Notes: a model not told the origin generated them from the sequence alone. A stretch of 64,000 bases of DNA from Candidatus Methylomirabilota bacterium (GCA_035709005.1 DASTFB010000008.1:62001-126000), one strand, 5' to 3'; counted from the first letter of the stretch, positions 40,904 through 50,302 are shown. Numbers and translations: made by a program.

Positions 40904-42112
40904 GTGAACGAACACCAGGTGGCCATCGTCGGGGGCGGCATCGTGGCCCTGGCCGTCGCCGCGGCGCTCTCGGAGCAGGCCCCCCGCGCGCGGCTCGTGA
41001 TTCTCGAGAAGGAATCCCGCCTCGGTCGCCACCAGACGGGTCACAACAGCGGCGTGATCCACTCCGGCATCTACTATCGCCCCGGATCCTACAAAGCGCG
41101 CCTCTGCGTGGAGGGGGCCCGGCTGATGCAGCAGTTCTGCGCCGCTCAGGGCATCCGCGTGGAGCGCTGCGGCAAGGTGGTCGTGGCCACCACCGAGGCG
41201 GAGGTGCCGCGTCTGGCCATGCTCTACGAGCGGGGCATCGCCAACGGGGTGCCCGGCCTGACCCTGATCGACGCCGCCCGCCTGCGCGAGCTCGAGCCCC
41301 ACGCCTCCGCCCTCCGGGCGATCCACTCACCCGGCACCGCCATCGTGGACTTCACGCAGGTGGCGACGAGCCTGGCCTCGGAGCTCACGAGCCGCGGCGT
41401 GACGATCGAGACGGACGCCAAGGTCGTGGCCATCGCCCGCGCCGCCGACGGCTTCGAGCTCGCCACGCCACGCCTGACCGTGCGGGCGCGGCACATGATC
41501 AACTGCGCGGGCCTGCACTCCGATGTCGTCGCCCGGATGGCGGGCGCCACGCCGAGCGTGAAGATCATCCCCTTCCGGGGGGAATACTATTTCCTGAAGC
41601 CCGAGCGCCGGCACCTGGTCAAGGGACTCATCTACCCGGTGCCCGATCCGGAATTCCCGTTCCTGGGCGTTCACTTCACCCGCACCGTGCACGGCGACGT
41701 CGAGGCCGGTCCCAACGCCGTCCTGGCCTTCGCCCGCGAGGGCTATCGATTCGGCACGGTCCGGGCGGGCGACCTGCTGGGCACCCTCGGCTATCCCGGC
41801 TTCTGGGCCATGGCGCGGCGGTACTGGCGCACGGGCGCCTACGAGGTCTACCGCTCCCTCAGCAAGGCGGCCTTCGTGCGCGCGCTGCAGCGGCTCGTTC
41901 CCGAGCTGCGCCCCGAGGACGTCACCCGCGGGGGAGCGGGCGTCCGGGCCCAGGCCGTGGATCCCAACGGCGCGCTGGTCGACGACTTCCGCATCGTGGA
42001 CAGCCCGGACGCCATCCACGTCCTCAACGCTCCCTCCCCCGGCGCCACGGCCTCACTGGCCATCGGGCGCCACATCGCGGGGCTGGCCCTCGAGCGGTTC
42101 GGCCTCAAGTAG
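40904..42112 (+). CDS. lhgO: L-2-hydroxyglutarate oxidase/dehydrogenase
   Basis: A 402-residue FAD oxidase of the DAO family that returns L-2-hydroxyglutarate to 2-oxoglutarate, a metabolite-repair role. Seen are VAIVGGGIVALAVAAALSEQ (FAD Rossmann), LEKESRLGRHQTGHNSGVIH, GIYYRPGSYKARLCVEG, the middle IIPFRGEYYFLKPE, and the C-terminal VLNAPSPGATASLAIGRHIA. These phrases are specific for LhgO-type enzymes. GTG start with a leaderless promoter. Divergent from the MaoC operon over 61 bp. Confidence 0.92.
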   Translation: MNEHQVAIVGGGIVALAVAAALSEQAPRARLVILEKESRLGRHQTGHNSGVIHSGIYYRPGSYKARLCVEGARLMQQFCAAQGIRVERCGKVVVATTEAEVPRLAMLYERGIANGVPGLTLIDAARLRELEPHASALRAIHSPGTAIVDFTQVATSLASELTSRGVTIETDAKVVAIARAADGFELATPRLTVRARHMINCAGLHSDVVARMAGATPSVKIIPFRGEYYFLKPERRHLVKGLIYPVPDPEFPFLGVHFTRTVHGDVEAGPNAVLAFAREGYRFGTVRAGDLLGTLGYPGFWAMARRYWRTGAYEVYRSLSKAAFVRALQRLVPELRPEDVTRGGAGVRAQAVDPNGALVDDFRIVDSPDAIHVLNAPSPGATASLAIGRHIAGLALERFGLK

Positions 42113-42188
42113 GCTGTGTATATCAGTAGGTAGTGGCCGGCTCGGGGACGAGGAACTACGGGTTGGGTGGGAACCAAAAACCCCTCTA

Positions 42189-42217
42189 TTGACAAGCATT
42201 TGGGGGTCAGTTACCCT
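42189..42217 (+). promoter_or_regulatory. Consensus promoter of the DGQHR gene
   Basis: TTGACA at 42189-42194, 17-bp spacer, TACCCT at 42212-42217, then 9 bases to the ATG at 42227. The predicted leader is about 3 bases. A weak AAGG sits inside those 9 bases. The sequence from 42113 to 42188 holds nothing else that I recognise. Confidence 0.7.
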
Positions 42218-42226
42218 AAGGCCCCC

Positions 42227-43357
42227 ATGATCACGGTGCCGGCGCGACGCATCAAGCAGTTCGGTGTGGAGTTCTACCAGGCCGGGCTCAGCGCCAAGGA
42301 CATCGATCGTCTGGTCAAGTTCGAGGTCCTCGGCTATTCGGGGGGGCCCAAGGAAGAGCCGCCCAAGAGTCGGGCCAAGGCACGGTCCCGGGTCAACTGG
42401 GATGCGCTCGAGAAGCGGATCAGCGAGAGCGAGACCGCCTATCAGCGCCCGGTGATCCGGCGCAAGATCGACGAGCTGGTGAGCTACTACCGCGAGTGCA
42501 AGGACGCGGGGACGCTGCCGCCCATCCCCGGCGCGGTCATCATCACCTCGGAGAAGCGCTTCACCTTCACCCCGATCGCCGGGCATCACGACATCGGGCT
42601 GCTGCAGATCCCCGAGGAGCACGGCGTGCTCCGGGTGCTGGACGGCCAGCACCGCCTGCTCGCCCTGCACACGCTGAGTCAGAGCGGCGAGCAGATGGGC
42701 ATCGAGGTGCCCGCGGTGCTCTTCGACACCCTGGACGCTCGCCAGATCGTCGAGCTGTTCGTGACGATCAACGCCAAGCACACCCGGCTCAATCCCTCGC
42801 ACATCATCAGCCTGTCCGGACGCAAGCTGTATCCCGACCCGAACCAGGCCCTCGCGCACGACGTCATCCGCTCCCTGAACGAGGACGACAGCTCGCCCCT
42901 GCACGGCGAGATCAAGATGCTGGGCACGGGCCGGGGCCGGGTCAGCCAGGCGCCGCTGGCCGAGGAGATCGTCGACCTGCTGGACACGGTGGAGAAGATC
43001 GGGGGGGCCGCCCGGACGCAGGAGCTGCGGCAGGGAGCCAAGCGCTTCTTTCTCAACTACGTCAAGGCGATCTCCACGACGTTCCCGACCGCGTGGGCCG
43101 GGCGCAAGTTCTCGATCAAGACGGGCGCGGCGCTGCGGGCCTTCATCCGCGTGACGCCCGATGTCATGGCGCGGGCGCGCGAGCTCAGGCGCGACCCGTT
43201 CGAGCTCCACGCCATCCGCGAGGCCATCAAGCCCTGGGCCGAGCGCCTGCGCGATCGCCGCTTCGAGACCGAGGGCGAGTGGAAGGGCAAGCTCGCCGGC
43301 GGCACGCGCGGGACCGTCGAGCTGCTGGCCCGCGAGCTGCGTGACGCGCTCCGCTAG
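42227..43357 (+). CDS. DGQHR-domain protein, orphan DndB-like
   Basis: A 376-residue protein of the DGQHR/ParB-like superfamily. The hallmark motif is VLDGQHRLLALHTL, followed by VPAVLFDTLDARQIVELFVTINAKHTRLNPSHI, which is typical of DndB and related proteins. In phosphorothioation islands DndB regulates the dnd operon; here no dndA, C, D, E or restriction partner is seen nearby. ATG 42227 is supported by the promoter; an upstream GTG-type start is less likely. The C-terminus is basic with long helices. The function of stand-alone members is unknown. Confidence 0.88.
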   Translation: MITVPARRIKQFGVEFYQAGLSAKDIDRLVKFEVLGYSGGPKEEPPKSRAKARSRVNWDALEKRISESETAYQRPVIRRKIDELVSYYRECKDAGTLPPIPGAVIITSEKRFTFTPIAGHHDIGLLQIPEEHGVLRVLDGQHRLLALHTLSQSGEQMGIEVPAVLFDTLDARQIVELFVTINAKHTRLNPSHIISLSGRKLYPDPNQALAHDVIRSLNEDDSSPLHGEIKMLGTGRGRVSQAPLAEEIVDLLDTVEKIGGAARTQELRQGAKRFFLNYVKAISTTFPTAWAGRKFSIKTGAALRAFIRVTPDVMARARELRRDPFELHAIREAIKPWAERLRDRRFETEGEWKGKLAGGTRGTVELLARELRDALR

Positions 43358-43458
43358 CCGCGGCCCCGCCTGAGATCCGCCGCCTCGGGCTGAGGCAATC
43401 AGCTCAGCTAGCGCGACTCCCTGCCGAGTTCCGGGTTCCGCTGAGGTAGCGTTGAGCT

Positions 43459-43728
43459 ATGAACCTGTTCGCCAGACACGTGGCCCTGCCCGCCATCGCC
43501 CCGGCAGCGATCGTGGGGCTGTATTTCACGCCGGTCTTGTTATTCGGGTGCATCAATCGGGGATTGATGGCGCTGGCCGTCGTCCTCGCTTCGAGCATCG
43601 CCGCGTGCGTGACGGCGGGTGCCAGCATACGGGCGAGCCGGCGACACGACCCGGCGTCCGCCTGGTGGCTGCTCTCGGCGCTGATCCTCACCCTGCCGAT
43701 CGTTCTCCTGCTGGGCCCGCTGGGCTGA
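43459..43728 (+). CDS. Small integral membrane protein, unknown function
   Basis: An 89-residue protein with three predicted helices: [40 protein letters not shown] and [20 protein letters not shown], joined by a short basic loop ([10 protein letters not shown]). GAGGTAGCGTTGAGCT before the ATG contains a ribosome site. No family is recognised. It lies 46 bases before msrB and may share its transcript, but msrB has its own TATACT -10 box. Confidence 0.72.
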   Translation: MNLFARHVALPAIAPAAIVGLYFTPVLLFGCINRGLMALAVVLASSIAACVTAGASIRASRRHDPASAWWLLSALILTLPIVLLLGPLG

Positions 43729-43774
43729 CGCTGCGGCGACAGCGAGCGGGTATACTCGGGCAGGGAGACCAACG

Positions 43775-44254
43775 ATGAAGGTCAAAGTGTTCAACCGAAA
43801 GGGCCAGCTCGTCGGCCCCGTCGAGAGCGCCCCGGTGAGAAAGACCGACGCGCAATGGCGGGCGCAGCTCACGCCGGCCCAGTTCACGATCGCACGCGGC
43901 AAGGGCACCGAGAGCCCGTTCTGCGGTACGTTGCTCGACAACAAGCGGACCGGCGTGTACAGCTGCGTGTGCTGCGGTCTGCCCCTGTTCCAGTCCGACA
44001 CCAAGTTCAACTCCGGGACGGGCTGGCCGAGCTTCTTCCAGCCGGTCGCCCCGGAGAACGTGAGCACCTATGAGGATCTCAGCCACGGGATGGTGCGCGT
44101 CGAGATCCTGTGTTCGCGCTGCGATGCCCACCTGGGCCACGTCTTCGACGACGGCCCGCCGCCCACCGGGCTGCGCTACTGCGTGAACTCGGAGTCGCTC
44201 GTCTTCACGGACGCGGCGGACACGGCCCGCCTCGCCGATCCGGCCGCCGACTGA
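43775..44254 (+). CDS. msrB: Peptide-methionine (R)-S-oxide reductase
   Basis: A 159-residue repair enzyme that reduces methionine-R-sulfoxide in proteins. Zinc cysteines: [11 protein letters not shown] and [15 protein letters not shown]; the catalytic Cys is in [11 protein letters not shown], within the usual C-terminal motif. [14 protein letters not shown] is diagnostic. The standard ribosome site AGGGAGACC and a TATACT -10 box (at about 43750) precede it. No MsrA is in the window. Confidence 0.95.
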   Translation: MKVKVFNRKGQLVGPVESAPVRKTDAQWRAQLTPAQFTIARGKGTESPFCGTLLDNKRTGVYSCVCCGLPLFQSDTKFNSGTGWPSFFQPVAPENVSTYEDLSHGMVRVEILCSRCDAHLGHVFDDGPPPTGLRYCVNSESLVFTDAADTARLADPAAD

Positions 44255-44280
44255 CGGGCGGGCCGCCTCCGGGCGCCAGC

Positions 44281-44955
44281 TCAGGCGAGCAGCGACCGAA
44301 AGGCCGCCACGACGCGCGACGACAACGCCGGCTGAACACCCCCGGCCGCCCGGGCATAGCCGAGATCATGGCCGGCCGGCCTGACGACCAGCACATCGGT
44401 CTTGGCCGGGATGAGCGCCCGCGCGCGGTCCAGCTCCTCCAGAGAGCCGAATGGATCGTGGTCGCCGTGGACGAACAGCGTCGGTCGCTGCAGCCGCGGG
44501 AAGTGCTCGGTCCGCGAGCGCTGCGGCTGCATCGGGGGATGCAGCGGGTAGGACAGGAGCAGTAGCGCGCCGACCAGCCCGGGGTCGTCGGCAACCAGCA
44601 TCGAGGCCTGGCGGCCACCGTACGACAAGCCGCCCAGCGACACGCGCCCGCCCACCAGCTCGCCGGCGATCTGCGCGGCGTGCCGGAGCCCCTGGCGGTC
44701 ACGGGCCGCGCCGCCCCGGGCCGGCGGACCACGCCGACGCGCCTGGCGGTAGGGCAGATCACAGCGGATCACGACGAAGCCGTCCTCGGCGAACCGTCCG
44801 GCCAGCTCGACCAGAATGGGCGCCTGGCAATCCCCGCCCGCGCCGTGGGTCAGAACCAGCCCTTCGCCAAGTGGCAAGGGCGGACGATGCACGAAGCCCC
44901 GAACGGCAGGCAGGTCGGCGCCGGGAACCTCGAGGCGCTCGACCGCCGCCGGCAC
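44281..44955 (-). CDS. Alpha/beta hydrolase, KANL3/Tex30-like
   Basis: A 224-residue hydrolase. Nucleophile elbow SLGGLSYGGRQASML (Ser in GLSYGG), acid THGDHDPFGS-like (VHGDHDPFGSLEELD) and base RPAGHDLGYARAAGG. The oxyanion strand VLTHGAGGDCQAPI is the family's N-terminal landmark. The layout resembles the small dienelactone/KANL3-Tex30 group of unknown natural substrate. Last gene of the block, 3 bases after the CoA-transferase stop. Confidence 0.85.
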   Translation of the reverse strand: MPAAVERLEVPGADLPAVRGFVHRPPLPLGEGLVLTHGAGGDCQAPILVELAGRFAEDGFVVIRCDLPYRQARRRGPPARGGAARDRQGLRHAAQIAGELVGGRVSLGGLSYGGRQASMLVADDPGLVGALLLLSYPLHPPMQPQRSRTEHFPRLQRPTLFVHGDHDPFGSLEELDRARALIPAKTDVLVVRPAGHDLGYARAAGGVQPALSSRVVAAFRSLLA

Positions 44956-44958
44956 CGG

Positions 44959-46125
44959 TCAGACGATGCCGTCGCGACGAAGGGCGGCGATCTCCTCCCG
45001 CGAGTAGCCGAACTCGGCCAGGATCTCGTCCGTGTGCTCGCCGTGGGCGGGCGCGGCCCGGCGGATGGCTCCGGGCGTGCGCGAGAGCGCCGCGGGCAGC
45101 CCCTGCACGCGGATCTCTCCGCGTTCGGGATGGCGAACGGGCTGGGCCAGCCCGAGGTGCTGCACCTGTGGATCCTCGAAGACCTGCTCGACGTTGAGGA
45201 TGGGGCCACAGGGCACGCCGGCCTTGTTGAGGGCCTCGATCCACTCGGCACTGGGCCGGGCGACCAGGACCTTGTCGAGCTCCTCGTTCATGGCCTTGCG
45301 GTGGCGCGAGCGGTCGGCCATCGTCTTGAACCGCGGATCGTCGATCAGGTGCGTGGCCCCGATGGCTTCACAGAGCCGCCGGTACATGACCTGCCCGGAG
45401 GCCGCGATGTTGATGTGCCCGTCGGCGGTGGTGAACACGCCGGTGGGAATGCCGGTGGGATGATCGTTGCCGGCCTGGGGCGGAATCTCGCTGTCGATGA
45501 GCCAGCGCGCCGCCTGGAAGTCGAGCATGGTCACCATGGCCTGGAGCAGCGAGGTGTGCACCCACTGCCCCCGTCCCGATCGCTCCCGCTCCAGGAGCGC
45601 GACCAGGATGCCCTGGGCCAGGAACAGGCCGGCCGTGAGGTCGGCCACCGGGATGCCGACGCGCACGGGTCCCTGCCCCGGGAGCCCGGTGATCGACATG
45701 AGCCCGCCCATGCCCTGAGCGATCTGATCGTAGCCGGGACGGTCCCGGTACGGCCCCGTCTGCCCGAAGCCCGAGATGGAGCCATAGACCAGTCGGGGAT
45801 TGATCGCCGACAGGGCCTCGTAGTCGATGCCCAGCCGGTGCTTGACGTCCGGCCGATAGTTCTCCACCAGCACATCGGCGCGCGCCACCATGCGCTTGAG
45901 GACCTCGACGCCACGGGGGTGCTTGAGGTCGAGCGTCATGGCCCGCTTGTTCCGGTGCAGGTTGAGGAAGTCGAAGCCGATCGACGTGGAGTCGCCCTCC
46001 ACGATCTCCCGGCTCGCCACCTTGATGACGTCGGCGCCCATGTCGGCCAGCTGGCGCACCGCGGTCGGGCCGGCCCGGGCGCGGGTGAGGTCGATCACCT
46101 TGATGTGGGCCAGCGGGAGCGTCAT
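44959..46125 (-). CDS. CaiB/BaiF-family CoA-transferase
   Basis: A 388-residue family III CoA-transferase: IKVIDLTRARAGPTAVRQLA, DMGADVIKVASREIVEGDST, NRNKRAMTLDLK-like HRNKRAMTLDLKHPRG, VLVENYRPDVKHRLG, LVYGSISGFGQTGPYRDRPG (catalytic Asp within the next segment) and GRGQWVHTSLLQAMVTM. It differs from the copy at 19211 and probably handles another acid. ATG 46125 overlaps the alpha/beta hydrolase stop (ATGA). Together with the upstream hydrolase it may act on CoA or lactone intermediates (inference). Confidence 0.93.
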   Translation of the reverse strand: MTLPLAHIKVIDLTRARAGPTAVRQLADMGADVIKVASREIVEGDSTSIGFDFLNLHRNKRAMTLDLKHPRGVEVLKRMVARADVLVENYRPDVKHRLGIDYEALSAINPRLVYGSISGFGQTGPYRDRPGYDQIAQGMGGLMSITGLPGQGPVRVGIPVADLTAGLFLAQGILVALLERERSGRGQWVHTSLLQAMVTMLDFQAARWLIDSEIPPQAGNDHPTGIPTGVFTTADGHINIAASGQVMYRRLCEAIGATHLIDDPRFKTMADRSRHRKAMNEELDKVLVARPSAEWIEALNKAGVPCGPILNVEQVFEDPQVQHLGLAQPVRHPERGEIRVQGLPAALSRTPGAIRRAAPAHGEHTDEILAEFGYSREEIAALRRDGIV

Positions 46126-47021
46126 GAGCGGCCTCCGACCGAAGCGGGCAGCGTGGCCGAGCCGCTCCGCGACGCGGGATTGCGGCGCGACCAGCGGCCA
46201 GCGTCCACGGCAGTGAGGAAATCGAGCACGGCCCGATTGAACAGGTCGGGCTCCTCGAGGTTGATAGTGTGACCAGCCTTGGGCAGAACGACGAGCCCGG
46301 CGGTGGGAATCTTGCGCTTCATGAACACCGCGGGCTCCAGGCACGGCTCGTCCTCGTCCCCCGTCATGATCAGCGTGGGCACCTCGAGCCGCTCCAGCCG
46401 GTCGCCCAGCTCGAAGACGGACGGCCGCGTCATCTGCACGCCGCGCAGGGTGAGCGCGTGCCCGCGGGCCGAGCTCGCGGCCAGCCGCTCGTAGAACTCG
46501 CGCCAGCCCTGAGGATCCTTGTCGAGGAACTGCACGCGGCTGGGCCCCCGCGCATAGAACTCGGCGACCACCTTCATGCCCTCCTCGTCCAGCCGCCTGG
46601 CGATGAGCGCCGAATCCTGGTGGAACCGCTCGCGCTCGGCGACCACGCTGCCGTAGCCGGCCCCCGCGACCACCAGCGACAGCGCGCGGCTCGGGTGGCG
46701 CAGGCCGAAGTGCAGCGTGGCGTAGCCGCCCATCGACAGGCCGCAGACATGGGCCCGGGCGATCCCGAGCGCGTCGAGCACGCCGCGGATGTCGTCCGCT
46801 GCCCGATCCTGGGAGTAGGCGGCCACGTCGTCCGGCACGTCCGAGGGCGGATAGCCCCGGGCGTTGTAGGCGATGGTGCGATAGCGGCGGGCGAAGAAGC
46901 GCACCTGGGGGTCCCAGCTGGCGATCTCGCCGGCGAACTCGTGGACGAACACGAGGGGTGTGCCCTGGCCGATCTCTTCGTAGTACAGGCTCACGCCGTC
47001 GTCGATGCGGACCTTCGGCAT
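46122..47021 (-). CDS. Alpha/beta-fold hydrolase
   Basis: A 299-residue hydrolase of the 3-oxoadipate-enol-lactonase-like type. Seen are PLVFVHEFAGEIASWDPQVRF, the nucleophile VCGLSMGGYATLHFGLRHPS, the acid in LIMTGDEDEPCLEPAVF, and the base His in LPKAGHTINLEEPDLFN. The C-terminal 20 residues are Arg/Ser-rich and overlap the CoA-transferase start. Substrate unknown; co-occurrence with a CoA-transferase suggests breakdown of ring-derived acids. Confidence 0.88.
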   Translation of the reverse strand: MPKVRIDDGVSLYYEEIGQGTPLVFVHEFAGEIASWDPQVRFFARRYRTIAYNARGYPPSDVPDDVAAYSQDRAADDIRGVLDALGIARAHVCGLSMGGYATLHFGLRHPSRALSLVVAGAGYGSVVAERERFHQDSALIARRLDEEGMKVVAEFYARGPSRVQFLDKDPQGWREFYERLAASSARGHALTLRGVQMTRPSVFELGDRLERLEVPTLIMTGDEDEPCLEPAVFMKRKIPTAGLVVLPKAGHTINLEEPDLFNRAVLDFLTAVDAGRWSRRNPASRSGSATLPASVGGRS

Positions 47022-47035
47022 GGTGATCGGTCCCC

Positions 47036-47518
47036 CTACTCGGGCCAGGCGAAATTGGCGCTGATGATGTCGAAGGTGCGCGTGCCGCCCGGCACCTGGG
47101 CGGTGACCCGATCGCCGACGTGCTTGCCGATCAGGGTGCGGGCCAGCGGGGCCAGGACGGAGATCTTGCCGCGCGCCGGATCGGCCTCGTCGGAGCCCAC
47201 GATCCAGTAGCGGTACTGCTTGCCGGCCTCGTCCTCCAGCAGCACGGTGGAGCCGAAAGTGATGCGATCCCCCTCGCTGGGCGGGTCCAGCACCTCGGCC
47301 GCGCCGACCTTGCTCTCCAGCTCGGCGATCCGGCCTTCGATGAACGACTGCTTCTCCCGGGCGGCGTGGTACTCGGCGTTCTCGCTGAGATCGCCGTGCG
47401 CCCGCGCCTCGGCGATGGCCCGGGTGATGGCGGGCCGGTCCACGCGCTTGAGCCGGTCCAGCTCGGCGGCCAGCTTGTCGTACCCCGCCCGCGTCATGGG
47501 CGTGCGCTGGATCGTCAT
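47036..47518 (-). CDS. greA: Transcription elongation factor GreA/GreB
   Basis: A 160-residue factor that inserts into the RNA polymerase channel and triggers transcript cleavage. The N-terminal coiled coil spans about residues 8-80, with the acidic tip in [20 protein letters not shown]; the C-terminal FKBP-like globule shows [29 protein letters not shown]-like [18 protein letters not shown]. The GreA pattern fits better than GreB. It lies 76 bases after the PpiD-like gene in the same direction. Confidence 0.94.
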   Translation of the reverse strand: MTIQRTPMTRAGYDKLAAELDRLKRVDRPAITRAIAEARAHGDLSENAEYHAAREKQSFIEGRIAELESKVGAAEVLDPPSEGDRITFGSTVLLEDEAGKQYRYWIVGSDEADPARGKISVLAPLARTLIGKHVGDRVTAQVPGGTRTFDIISANFAWPE

Positions 47519-47594
47519 GGGCGTCCTACCTTACCATGGCGCCGGGGGTCGACGACGTCGTCCGGCCACGGGCCGTCCTCCGCGCTCGCCCCCG

Positions 47595-49490
47595 CTAGCC
47601 GCGAACGGCCGGGAGCCGCGTGGAGATGTCGATCTTCGCGTTGGTTCGGGCGGCGCCCACCCAGGCGTCCCAGGCTAGCCCCTGCTTGCGGGCCAGCAGA
47701 TCGGCGGCGATCTTGTCGCGCTCGCCGGCGAGCGCCTCCATGCCGGGCGGCACGCGCTCGAGCACGCGGAGCACATAGTATCCCTGCCCGGTCTTCACCG
47801 GCTCGCTCAGCGTTCCGGCCGGCGTCCGCAACGCGACCATCATGGCGTCGCCGGGCAGCCGCTTGTCAGGGCTGCTGCGCGAGAAGCGCGCCGTCTCCCC
47901 GTAGACCGCCCCCCGCTTCTTGGCCACGGCCGCCAGGTCGGCGTCCCGGGCCTCCGCGCTCAGCCGCCTGGCCCGCGCCAGGGCGCGCACCTCGGCCTGC
48001 TCACGCTTGACGGCCGCCGCGACTTTGTCCTTGATCTCGGCCAGCGGCGGCACGGCGGACGCCAGGTGCTCGACGTGCTTGAGCACGACCCAGCCGGCGG
48101 GAGTCTTGACCGGCGTGGACACGCCGCCCTGGGCCAGCTCGAAGGCGGTGGTCTCGAGCGGATCGACGGGCGCCAGACCGGCCGGGCCCGCCGTCTGGCG
48201 GGAGATGGTGGACTCCACCGGCGTGAGGCCGAGCTTGCGGGCCTCGGCCAGGAAGTCGGTGGCCCCCCGCAGCGTGGTGCGGACCTCCTCGGCCCTGGCC
48301 CGGGCCGCCCGGTCCGCGGCCTCGTCGGCCAACCGATCTCTGATCTGCCCGGCCACCGCCTTCAGCGGCTTCTTGCCTCCCTCGCGAACCTCCAGTGCCT
48401 TGATCGCGTGGAAGCCGAAGGGCGTGCGCACCGGCTCCGGCGAGACCTCGCCCTTCTTGAGCGCGAAGAGGGCGGTCTCGAACTGGGGCACGACCTCTCC
48501 CGCCTTGATGAAGCCGATCTCGCCGCCGCGCGGGGCCGAGCCCGGATCTTGCGACACCTCCCGTGCCAGCTTGGCGAAGTCCTCACCGGCCCTGGCGCGC
48601 CGGATGACGTCGGCGATCCTGGCTTTGGCCTGGTCCTCGGCCTCGCTTCCGCCCGTCTCGGCCACCCGGACCAGGACGTGGGCGGCGCGCACCTGCCGCG
48701 GCTCCTCGAACTCGGCGCCGTGCTCGGCGTAGTGCTTCTCCACGTCGGCCTCGCTCACCGCCACCCGGAAGCTCTGCGGGTGGAACGCCACGTACTGCAC
48801 CCGCCGTCGCTCGGGCAGCCGGAACTCGTCCCCGTGTCCGTTGAGGTAAGCAGTGAGCTCGGCCTCGCTCGGCGTGATCTCGGCCACGAACGGCGCCAGC
48901 TCCACCAGGGCCCACGCCGCGCGGATCTGCTCCCGCTGCTCCACGAAGGCGTTGGCCACCTCGGCGTCGCTGACCCGGACGCCACTGCGGACGGCCCGCT
49001 CGACCTTGATCCGGGTCAGCCGCCGGCGCATCTCCTGCTCGAAGGCGCCCTTGCCGTAACCGCGCCGGCGCAGGACGTCCTCGTACCGCTTGAGGGTGAA
49101 GCGCCCCCCTTCGTGAAAGGCCGGGATCGCGTGGATCTGCGCGTTCAGCTCGTCGTCGCCGACCGCCAGGCCCTCGAGCTCGGCCCGCTGGGCGACCAGC
49201 GTCTCCTGCACGAGGTCGTCCACGACCTGCTGGGCCAGCCCGAACCGCTCGGCCATCTCGGGCGAGAAGCGGTCGCGCAGGACCTGGGCGTACATGTCGA
49301 GCATCTCCTGATAGCGCCGCTGGTAGCGCTCGGTGGAGATCTCCTCGCCGTTGACGGTGGCCACGCTGTCCCGCCCGGCGCCGTCCGGGCCCATGGCGCC
49401 GAAGATGAACAGCGACCCGATGAAGGCCGCGATGACGACGAAGAGCGCGACCTGGAGGGTCCGGCGGTAGCGGCGCATGAACGTGATCAT
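47595..49490 (-). CDS. PpiD/SurA-like membrane-anchored peptidyl-prolyl isomerase
   Basis: A 631-residue periplasmic folding factor: an N-terminal membrane anchor (RTLQVALFVVIAAFIGSLFI at about residues 10-30), a SurA_N-type chaperone region, a parvulin domain (RAAHVLVRVAETGGSEAEDQ, KLAREVSQDPGSAPRGGEIG, KTPFGFH-like RTPFGFHAIKALE), and a second partial parvulin near the C-terminus (PVKTGQGYYVLRVLE). This is the PpiD arrangement. ATG 49490 overlaps the tRNA methyltransferase stop (ATGA). Confidence 0.9.
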   Translation of the reverse strand: MITFMRRYRRTLQVALFVVIAAFIGSLFIFGAMGPDGAGRDSVATVNGEEISTERYQRRYQEMLDMYAQVLRDRFSPEMAERFGLAQQVVDDLVQETLVAQRAELEGLAVGDDELNAQIHAIPAFHEGGRFTLKRYEDVLRRRGYGKGAFEQEMRRRLTRIKVERAVRSGVRVSDAEVANAFVEQREQIRAAWALVELAPFVAEITPSEAELTAYLNGHGDEFRLPERRRVQYVAFHPQSFRVAVSEADVEKHYAEHGAEFEEPRQVRAAHVLVRVAETGGSEAEDQAKARIADVIRRARAGEDFAKLAREVSQDPGSAPRGGEIGFIKAGEVVPQFETALFALKKGEVSPEPVRTPFGFHAIKALEVREGGKKPLKAVAGQIRDRLADEAADRAARARAEEVRTTLRGATDFLAEARKLGLTPVESTISRQTAGPAGLAPVDPLETTAFELAQGGVSTPVKTPAGWVVLKHVEHLASAVPPLAEIKDKVAAAVKREQAEVRALARARRLSAEARDADLAAVAKKRGAVYGETARFSRSSPDKRLPGDAMMVALRTPAGTLSEPVKTGQGYYVLRVLERVPPGMEALAGERDKIAADLLARKQGLAWDAWVGAARTNAKIDISTRLPAVRG

Positions 49491-50302
49491 CGAGACTCCT
49501 TGCTCACGGGTTCCTCGGGGACCACCCGGCGCGCGACCGTGATGAAGCCGGTGTGGGCCACCATGCGGTGAAAGGGCCGCACCGACGACCCTTCGATGTT
49601 CCACGGGCGCATGAGCGTCTCGAACGTCTCGACCAGGGCCCAGCAGGGTTCCCGGTGCAGCGCTTCGCAGAGCTGGTGCGATTGAATGATGGTGGGGACG
49701 TAGGCCACGAAGATCCCGCCCGGCCGCAGGACGCGGGCGACCAGGGACGTGAGGGTCCACGGCTCGGGCAGATCCAGGAGCACGCGATCCACGGGAGCCT
49801 CGTCGGCGAGGCCGTCCTCCACCGGCCGCAGCCGCACGGTGAGGTTCTGCACCTCGCCCAGTCGCATGTGGATGTTGGCCAGGGCCCGGCGCGCGAACTC
49901 GTCGCGCTGCTCGTACGTCACCACGTGGCCCTCGGGACCGACGGCCCGCAGCAGGGCCAGCGTGAGCGCGCCCGAGCCGGTGCCGGCCTCCAGCACCCGG
50001 CAGCCGGGGCCAATGTCGGCCCAGAACAGGATCATGGCCAGGTCCTTGGGGTAGATGACCTGGGCGCCCCGCGGCATCTCGAGCACGAACTCGGCCAGCG
50101 TCGGCCGCAGGGCCAGGTAGCGCAGGCCGAGCGAGCTGCGGACCCAGCTCCCCTCCGGCTGGCCGATGATGGCGTCGTGCGAGATCCATCCGCGGTCGGA
50201 ATGGAAGGTCTCGGACTTGCGCAGGAACAGCAGATGGCGATTGCCGCGCTGGTCGATCAGCAGCACCTGCTCGCCGTCCTGGAAGGGCAGCGCTTCGCTC
50301 AC
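49487..50302 (-). CDS. trmI: tRNA (adenine-N1)-methyltransferase, TrmI family
   Basis: Methylates A58 (or A57/58) in the tRNA T-loop. 271 residues with the N-terminal beta domain (EQVLLIDQRGNRHLLFL), then the SAM site VLEAGTGSGALTLALLRAVG, YEQRDEFARRALANI, DRVLLDLPEPWTL and GGIFVAYVPTIIQSHQL. The DLPEPW and VPTIIQ motifs are typical of TrmI. Start is GTG 50302 overlapping the MFS stop (GTGA). The neighbouring exporter and foldase genes are probably only co-transcribed. Confidence 0.93.
   Translation of the reverse strand: MSEALPFQDGEQVLLIDQRGNRHLLFLRKSETFHSDRGWISHDAIIGQPEGSWVRSSLGLRYLALRPTLAEFVLEMPRGAQVIYPKDLAMILFWADIGPGCRVLEAGTGSGALTLALLRAVGPEGHVVTYEQRDEFARRALANIHMRLGEVQNLTVRLRPVEDGLADEAPVDRVLLDLPEPWTLTSLVARVLRPGGIFVAYVPTIIQSHQLCEALHREPCWALVETFETLMRPWNIEGSSVRPFHRMVAHTGFITVARRVVPEEPVSKESR

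Noticed and set aside
43388-43458. Riboswitch before the small membrane protein
   Set aside because: Only a short GC-rich spacer with no recognisable aptamer pattern.
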